DNA of 11,889 nucleotides. Origin: DATJYV01 sp035499415. GTDB taxonomy: Bacteria > Bacteroidota > Ignavibacteria > UBA10030. The position numbers and the translations under genes were made by a program. This document shows positions 7,404 to 11,889 of the stretch, in pieces; position 1 is the stretch's first letter; each line of letters starts with the position of its first letter. Below the pieces are notes generated by a model. It searched no databases, was not told where the DNA came from, and saw only the letters and a program-made list of their open reading frames with translations. The DNA is taken from contig DATJYV010000020.1 of assembly GCA_035499415.1 (NCBI GenBank), forward strand, positions 1-11,889, read 5' to 3'.

Positions 7404-7664
7404 ATGTCGCTCATCAAGGATCGCACGTGCTCCGTCTGTTCGAAGAAGTTTTTCTGGAAGATCGAGCGCCCGAGTGACGGCTACTGGGACCGCTGGCGCA
7501 ACGATGACGGCGAAACCCTTGCCAACTGGTTTATCACGCACAACCTCTGCTGGCAACACGCATTCGAGCAAATGCCGGAGAAGTTCCGGAAACTTATTCG
7601 GACCGAGTATTACGACGAATCGCCGGCACCCGTCGGGAGCGGCGCCCCAGCCGAAACCCGCTAG
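7404..7664 (+). CDS. Small predicted zinc-binding protein, function unknown
   Basis: An 86-residue protein I cannot assign to a named family. C9-x2-C12 near the N-terminus, followed by KKFFW, and C49-x2-H52 in NLCWQH provide four plausible zinc ligands, as in a zinc ribbon or treble clef. It is rich in tryptophan (W18, W28, W31, W42, W50) and in charged residues, has no signal peptide or membrane segment, and ends in a low-complexity Pro/Gly/Ala tail. No Shine-Dalgarno sequence precedes ATG 7404, and no other in-frame start exists between it and the esterase stop, so the start is the only choice. It follows the esterase by 28 bases and may share its transcript. The paired ligand motifs are the main reason to accept it as a real gene. 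Confidence 0.68.
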   Translation: MSLIKDRTCSVCSKKFFWKIERPSDGYWDRWRNDDGETLANWFITHNLCWQHAFEQMPEKFRKLIRTEYYDESPAPVGSGAPAETR

Positions 7665-7692
7665 AGTCGTTCTCGAAATCGGCGCGACCGCG

Positions 7693-7723
7693 TTGTAGCT
7701 TTTTCCAATTTCAGCTATATTTC
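7693..7723 (+). promoter_or_regulatory. Predicted Bacteroidota-type promoter of the peptidase operon
   Basis: TTG at 7693-7695, a 20-base spacer and TATATTTC at 7716-7723 match TTG/TAnnTTTG except at the last base. Transcription would begin near 7730, giving a leader of about 56 bases that ends in GGAG at 7776-7779, six bases before ATG 7786. The similarity to the 4718-4749 element strengthens both calls. Confidence 0.6.
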
Positions 7724-7785
7724 TCCGCACCATTCAGCTCGGCGGTTATCCGTTTCGAACGAACTGCATTTCCCCGGAGTCTTCC

Positions 7786-9804
7786 ATGAAACGCCTCGCC
7801 CTTGCACTTACCCTTGGTTTCTCGGTTTCGTTTGCACAAACATTGAGGCCAATCACTTTTGACGACATGATCGGATTCGGCCGCGTCAGCGACCCGCAGA
7901 TATCGCCCGATGGCAAGATGGTCGGATTCGTCGTGACGTACTACCAAGCGTCGGAAAATACTTCGAACAGCAATATTTACCTGGTGCCGGTTGCGGGGGG
8001 CGCCGTCAAGCAATTAACAGATGCGAAGCGGGCGAACAATACGCCCCGCTGGCTCCCCGACTCGAAAACCCTTGTATTTCTCTCGACACGCGACGGTGAA
8101 TCGCAGGTATGGAGCATTTCGACAGACGGGGGCGAAGCTCGGAAGTTGACTCATGTCTTCAGCGGCGTCGACGGCTTTGCGCCTTCCCCGGACGGCAAAC
8201 TCCTCGCCTACAACACGGATGTCTATCCCGATTGCCCCGATGCGGACTGCAATCAGAAGAGAATGGATGCCATAGATCATTCGCCGGTGCATGGGAAGAT
8301 TTTTACGCACCTGCCGCTCCGGGTCTGGAATTACTGGAAGGACGGAAAACGAACTCACGTTTTTGTCATGCCGATCACGGGGGGTCCGGCGGTTGATGTA
8401 ACTCCGGGAGATTTCGATACGCCTCCCATCGACCTCGGAGGGTCGACAGATTACGGATTTTCCCCCGATTCCAGGGAACTGGTTTTCACCCGCAATACCG
8501 ACTCGCTGGTCGTCGCCAGCACGAACAACGACCTCTTCACTGTTCCTGTCGCTGGAGGAGCGCCGGCAAGAATTACCGAGAATCGCGCGGATGACAGTCA
8601 ACCCATCTACTCTCCCGACGGGAAGTTTATCGCCTACCGCGCAATGAAGCGCCCGGGGTTTGAAGCGGACCAGAATCAGCTGATTCTCTATGAGCGGTCG
8701 ACGGGAACGAGGACCAACCTGACCGAAAACTTCGACAGGAGCGTCAACGAAGTAGCCTGGTCTCCGGATTCCAGGTCCCTCTTCTTTAACGCCGACGACA
8801 AGGGGAACGAGAATATTTTTCGAGTACCGGTTTCCGGCAAAAGCGTTGAACCCGTGACCGAAAAAGGATACAACCATTCCTTCCGCGTTTCTGGTGACGG
8901 CAGATCCATCGTCTATATTCATGAGAGCACCAGCAAGCCGGCGGAATTGTTTCGAATGGACGCCCGGGGAGAGAATGTGAAGCAACTGACGTCAATCAAC
9001 GCCGAACGAACGGCTCCCCTCGACTTGAAAGAGAAGGAAGATTTCTGGTTTGAGGGAGCCGGAGGCACCCGGGTTCATGGCATGCTGGTTCGGCCTCCCG
9101 GCGGAACCTCGTCGGCAAAAGTGCCCGTCGTGTTTCTCGTCCATGGCGGTCCGCAGGGACAGTGGGGGGATAATTTCGGATACAGGTGGAACGCCGAAAT
9201 GTTTGCCTCGCGCGGATACGCGGTGATCATGATCAATCCGCGGGGGAGCACGGGCTACGGCCAGAAATTCACGGACGAGATCAGCAGGGACTGGGGGGGC
9301 GCTGTCTACGAGGACCTGATGAAAGGCCTCGACTACGCGTTGAAAACGTTTGATTTTCTTGACGGCACACGCGTAGCAGCGGCGGGTGCGTCGTACGGCG
9401 GTTACATGATGAACTGGATCGGAGGCCACACCGACCGGTTTCGCTGCATCGTCACCCACGACGGTGTTTTTAATCCCGCGTCGATGTACGGAACGACAGA
9501 GGAATTGTGGTTTACGGAGTGGGAGTTCGGCGGGACGCCCTATCAGCACAGGTCGTTGTACGAAAAATGGTCGCCGCTCAATTCCGCCATGAACTTCAAA
9601 ACACCCACTCTCGTCATCCACAGCCAGCAGGATTTCCGCGTTGATCTGAGCGAGGGCCTTCAACTCTTTACGGCGTTGCAGCGCCAGGGAGTGAAGTCGA
9701 AACTTCTCTACTTTCCGGATGAAGGACATTGGGTCCTGAAGCCGGGAAACTCGAAGCTCTGGTATTCCACGGTCCTGGATTGGATTGACGAAAACACGAA
9801 ATGA
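7786..9804 (+). CDS. Secreted S9 family (prolyl oligopeptidase/DPP-like) serine peptidase
   Basis: Predicted exported peptidase of 672 residues that cleaves short peptides. MKRLALALTLGFSVSFAQ is a signal peptide, probably cleaved after about residue 17. Residues about 30-410 form a beta propeller built from TolB/PD40-like repeats, seen as recurring SPDG/SPDS/LPDS motifs (40-43, 90-93, 134-137, 226-229, 276-279, 326-329). Within it, a segment with C150, C155 and WNYWKDGKRTHVF is typical of DPP- and acylaminoacyl-peptidase-like members. The catalytic alpha/beta-hydrolase domain (about 420-672) has HGGP (453-456) for the oxyanion region, nucleophile S536 in GASYGGY, D616 in HSQQDFRV and H648 in DEGHW, so the triad is complete. 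GGAG lies six bases before ATG 7786 and a promoter lies at 7693-7723. The stop overlaps the decarboxylase start by four bases. Cleavage specificity, dipeptidyl or acylaminoacyl, cannot be decided here. Confidence 0.94.
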   Translation: MKRLALALTLGFSVSFAQTLRPITFDDMIGFGRVSDPQISPDGKMVGFVVTYYQASENTSNSNIYLVPVAGGAVKQLTDAKRANNTPRWLPDSKTLVFLSTRDGESQVWSISTDGGEARKLTHVFSGVDGFAPSPDGKLLAYNTDVYPDCPDADCNQKRMDAIDHSPVHGKIFTHLPLRVWNYWKDGKRTHVFVMPITGGPAVDVTPGDFDTPPIDLGGSTDYGFSPDSRELVFTRNTDSLVVASTNNDLFTVPVAGGAPARITENRADDSQPIYSPDGKFIAYRAMKRPGFEADQNQLILYERSTGTRTNLTENFDRSVNEVAWSPDSRSLFFNADDKGNENIFRVPVSGKSVEPVTEKGYNHSFRVSGDGRSIVYIHESTSKPAELFRMDARGENVKQLTSINAERTAPLDLKEKEDFWFEGAGGTRVHGMLVRPPGGTSSAKVPVVFLVHGGPQGQWGDNFGYRWNAEMFASRGYAVIMINPRGSTGYGQKFTDEISRDWGGAVYEDLMKGLDYALKTFDFLDGTRVAAAGASYGGYMMNWIGGHTDRFRCIVTHDGVFNPASMYGTTEELWFTEWEFGGTPYQHRSLYEKWSPLNSAMNFKTPTLVIHSQQDFRVDLSEGLQLFTALQRQGVKSKLLYFPDEGHWVLKPGNSKLWYSTVLDWIDENTK

Positions 9805-11402
9805 GCCCTCGGATGCGACGCCGCACGAGGCGTTTAACGAAGACAGACGGCGTACGGAACCTTGCGCGAGGCCGGGGAAGACGGCGGGCGCCCATCGACC
9901 TCGACCCCGGGAAGTTCCGCCGGCTGGGGAAGACGCTCGTTGAAGACATTGCAAAGTTCCTGGCGACAATCGCCTCGCGGGAGGTTAATCCGGGACGATC
10001 TCCACGGGAAGTACGGAAGCTCCTGAAGGGGGGTAGAAGATTCCCGGCCGAAGGAACAGACCCTTCGAAGCTGTTGCGGGAGGCGGCGGAGCTTGTCCTC
10101 GACAATTCGCTTCTCACCGGCCACCCGCGATTCTGGGGTTACATCTCCTCCTCCGGCTCACCCATCGGAGCGCTCGGGGACCTGCTCGCCTCCAGCGTCA
10201 ACCCGAACGTGGGCTCATTCCAACTCGGCCCGCTCGCGACGGAAATGGAATCGCAGGTCATCCGTTGGACCGCGGAACTCATCGGATACCCGACGAGCAC
10301 CGGCGGGATATTGGTGAGCGGCGGGAATATGGCGAACTTTGTCTGCTTCCTCGCCGCAAGGCGGAGTTCCGTGCCGTGGAACGTGCGCAGCGAGGGACTC
10401 GCGGCAAAATCGGTCGGTAGATTTTCCGTTTATACATCCGCGGAAACGCACACGTGGATTCAGAAAGCGGCCGATCTTTTCGGCCTCGGAACCGAAAGCA
10501 TCCGGTGGATCCCGGTGGATACAAACCTGAGGATGGACGTTGAGGAGTTGAGGCGCCGCATCCTGGAGGATCGCGCGCAGGGATGTGTGCCTTTGATGGT
10601 GGTCGGAACGGCCGGCACCGTGGGGACCGGTGGAGTCGACCCATTGCGGGAGATCGCTGCGCTATGCAGGCAGCAGAAGATATGGTTTCACATCGACGGT
10701 GCGTACGGTGCTCCGGCGGCGATCCTAAAAGATGCTCCGGAAGACCTGCGTGCCATCGGCGACGCGGACTCGGTTGCCGTCGACCCGCACAAATGGCTTT
10801 ACGCCCCTCTTGAGGCCGGATGTGCCCTCGTGAAGAATCCCCAGAATCTTCTGGACACATTCAGCTACCGGCCGCCGTACTATACGTTCGACGGAACGGA
10901 CGAGGATGTTCCGACGAATTATTATGAACGTGGCTTACAGAATTCCCGCAGCTTCCGCGCCTTGAAGATCTGGCTGGGCATGCGTCAGGTTGGACTCAAC
11001 GGGTACCGCCGGATGATTTCGGACGACGTCCGCCTGGCAGAGCATCTATTTGAATGCATCGGCCGATACCCGGAGCTCGAGGCCTGTTCCCTGGGGCTGA
11101 GCATCGTCACATTCCGCTTCGCACCTTCCGGTGTTGACCGAAGCGAGAGCGGCACCGAGTATCTCAATAAATTGAACACCGATATTCTTGCAACGCTTCA
11201 GAAGCAGGGAAAGGCGTTTTGTTCGAGCACGCTGATCGGAAAAAAATTCGTCATCAGAGCATGTATCGTGAATTTCAGGACGGACGTTGAAGACGTAGAG
11301 TTGCTGCCTGCGATGGTTGCAGAGATAGGGGGGAAGATCCACACGCCGGACCGTTCGGTTGTATCGGCACGAACGCCGCACCGCCCGGCCATTCGGGGAT
11401 GA
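9801..11402 (+). CDS. PLP-dependent group II decarboxylase (aromatic-L-amino-acid decarboxylase-like)
   Basis: Predicted cytoplasmic enzyme of 533 residues that removes the carboxyl group of an amino acid to give an amine. Fold-type I features are present: SGGNMANF (173-180) for the phosphate region, H217 in SAETHTW stacking on the cofactor, D299 in HIDGAYG contacting the pyridine nitrogen, and the Schiff-base lysine K331 in DPHKWLY. LTGHPRFWGYIS (105-116) and PNVGSFQLGP are also usual for the family. A tyrosine-rich loop (SYRPPYY, 355-361) and NSRSFRALKIW (381-391) resemble the aromatic decarboxylases more than glutamate decarboxylase, but the substrate is not settled. The first 30 residues are unusually basic, with twelve arginines, ahead of the conserved DLDPGKFRRLGKTLVEDI-like start; no better start was found, M5 (9813) being the only nearby alternative. 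ATG 9801 overlaps the peptidase TGA (ATGA), indicating coupling, and its own stop overlaps the transporter gene in the same way. Confidence 0.92.
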   Translation: MSPRMRRRTRRLTKTDGVRNLARGRGRRRAPIDLDPGKFRRLGKTLVEDIAKFLATIASREVNPGRSPREVRKLLKGGRRFPAEGTDPSKLLREAAELVLDNSLLTGHPRFWGYISSSGSPIGALGDLLASSVNPNVGSFQLGPLATEMESQVIRWTAELIGYPTSTGGILVSGGNMANFVCFLAARRSSVPWNVRSEGLAAKSVGRFSVYTSAETHTWIQKAADLFGLGTESIRWIPVDTNLRMDVEELRRRILEDRAQGCVPLMVVGTAGTVGTGGVDPLREIAALCRQQKIWFHIDGAYGAPAAILKDAPEDLRAIGDADSVAVDPHKWLYAPLEAGCALVKNPQNLLDTFSYRPPYYTFDGTDEDVPTNYYERGLQNSRSFRALKIWLGMRQVGLNGYRRMISDDVRLAEHLFECIGRYPELEACSLGLSIVTFRFAPSGVDRSESGTEYLNKLNTDILATLQKQGKAFCSSTLIGKKFVIRACIVNFRTDVEDVELLPAMVAEIGGKIHTPDRSVVSARTPHRPAIRG

Positions 11403-11889
11403 TCGACCGGATCCACCGGCCTGATGAGAGGCGGACGGAGTTTCTGCTGATCGGGGTCGCGCTTATTTGGGCGCTGAATGCCCCCCTCGTCAAGTACGGC
11501 CTGATGCTTCTCGATGTTTATGTCTTTAACGGGATTCGCTACATCGTCGCGACGCTGCTCATTGCGGGACTCTTGTTCACCCGGCAGAAGTGGAATCCCG
11601 TCATGTCGGAGGATTGGCCGCGATTCGTCCGGCTCGGTTTCCTCGCAAACGTTGCCTATCAGCTCATGTATATTCTCGGCATAAAATGGACAACGGCCGG
11701 CAACTCTTCCGTCCTTCTCTCGACGTCCCCCCTCTGGACGACGTATGTGAACGCGAGAATGCAGAAGGAGCGGGTGCCGACTCAGGCGATTGTCGGCATG
11801 GTCGTTTCCATGACAGGGATCATCCTGATGATCGTCGGAAGCGGAATGAAGCTGGAGTTTGGCAGCAACGCGCTCTTCGGAGACCTCCT
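11399..11889 (+). CDS. DMT superfamily EamA-type transporter, 3' end beyond the window
   Basis: Partial: 163 codons are present and the frame is open to the window end. The translation starts MIDRIHRPDERRTEF and then enters hydrophobic helices: roughly 15-35 (LIGVALIWALNAPLVKYGL), 41-60 (YVFNGIRYIVATLLIAGLLF), 78-95, 100-118 and 129-147, with a basic loop between (NARMQKERVP). The small-residue-rich first helix, the NGIRY motif and the TAGNSSVLLSTSPLWT segment are typical of the first EamA repeat; the second repeat should lie past the edge. The family exports metabolites such as amino acids and related small molecules across the inner membrane. ATG 11399 overlaps the decarboxylase TGA by four bases (ATGA), so it is the third gene of the operon and might export the decarboxylation product, which is inference. 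Confidence 0.88.
   Translation, partial: MIDRIHRPDERRTEFLLIGVALIWALNAPLVKYGLMLLDVYVFNGIRYIVATLLIAGLLFTRQKWNPVMSEDWPRFVRLGFLANVAYQLMYILGIKWTTAGNSSVLLSTSPLWTTYVNARMQKERVPTQAIVGMVVSMTGIILMIVGSGMKLEFGSNALFGDL

Noticed and set aside
8014..9969. Two long antisense open frames (323 and 325 codons) opposite the S9 peptidase
   Set aside because: Shadows of the peptidase and the decarboxylase start; no recognisable protein features.

Overview
The window is a moderately GC-rich, densely coded bacterial segment with every supported gene on the + strand. Lineage is suggested rather than proven. Two intergenic regions carry a TTG, a 20-21 base spacer and TATATTT(G/C), which fits the TTG/TAnnTTTG promoter pattern of Bacteroidota and relatives. 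The second glutamate dehydrogenase, the receiver/PEP-synthase-like protein and the secreted S9 peptidase also fit that group. My best guess is a GC-rich member of the Bacteroidota/Ignavibacteria (FCB) assemblage. I saw no tRNA, rRNA, CRISPR, insertion sequence or phage signature, and no gene-free stretch longer than 300 bases.

Region 1 (1-6215) is a nitrogen/carbon block. An NADP-type hexameric glutamate dehydrogenase (126-1487) ends at a strong intrinsic terminator. Next comes a 996-residue protein with two receiver-like domains joined to a PEP-synthase/PPDK-type ATP-binding domain. It has no recognisable phosphohistidine or PEP-binding domain. A second glutamate dehydrogenase (4794-6215) follows from its own predicted promoter. 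It resembles animal mitochondrial GDH, including a shortened antenna-like insertion, and is probably NAD-linked. The cell may therefore hold separate assimilatory and catabolic GDHs, with a possible signalling/ATP-using protein between them.

Region 2 (6221-7664) starts five bases after the second GDH. It holds a secreted esterase with an N-terminal starch-binding-like (CBM20-like) domain, then a small predicted zinc-binding protein.

Region 3 (7693-11889) is a predicted operon: promoter, secreted S9 prolyl-oligopeptidase-type peptidase, PLP-dependent group II (aromatic-amino-acid-type) decarboxylase, and a DMT/EamA transporter cut by the window end. Both junctions are 4-base ATGA overlaps, so the three are probably translated together. 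One reading is peptide breakdown, amino-acid decarboxylation and export of the product; this is inference. Together with the two GDHs it gives the window an amino-acid metabolism flavour.

The best candidates for something under-described are the receiver/ATP-grasp protein between the two GDH genes and the peptidase-decarboxylase-transporter operon.
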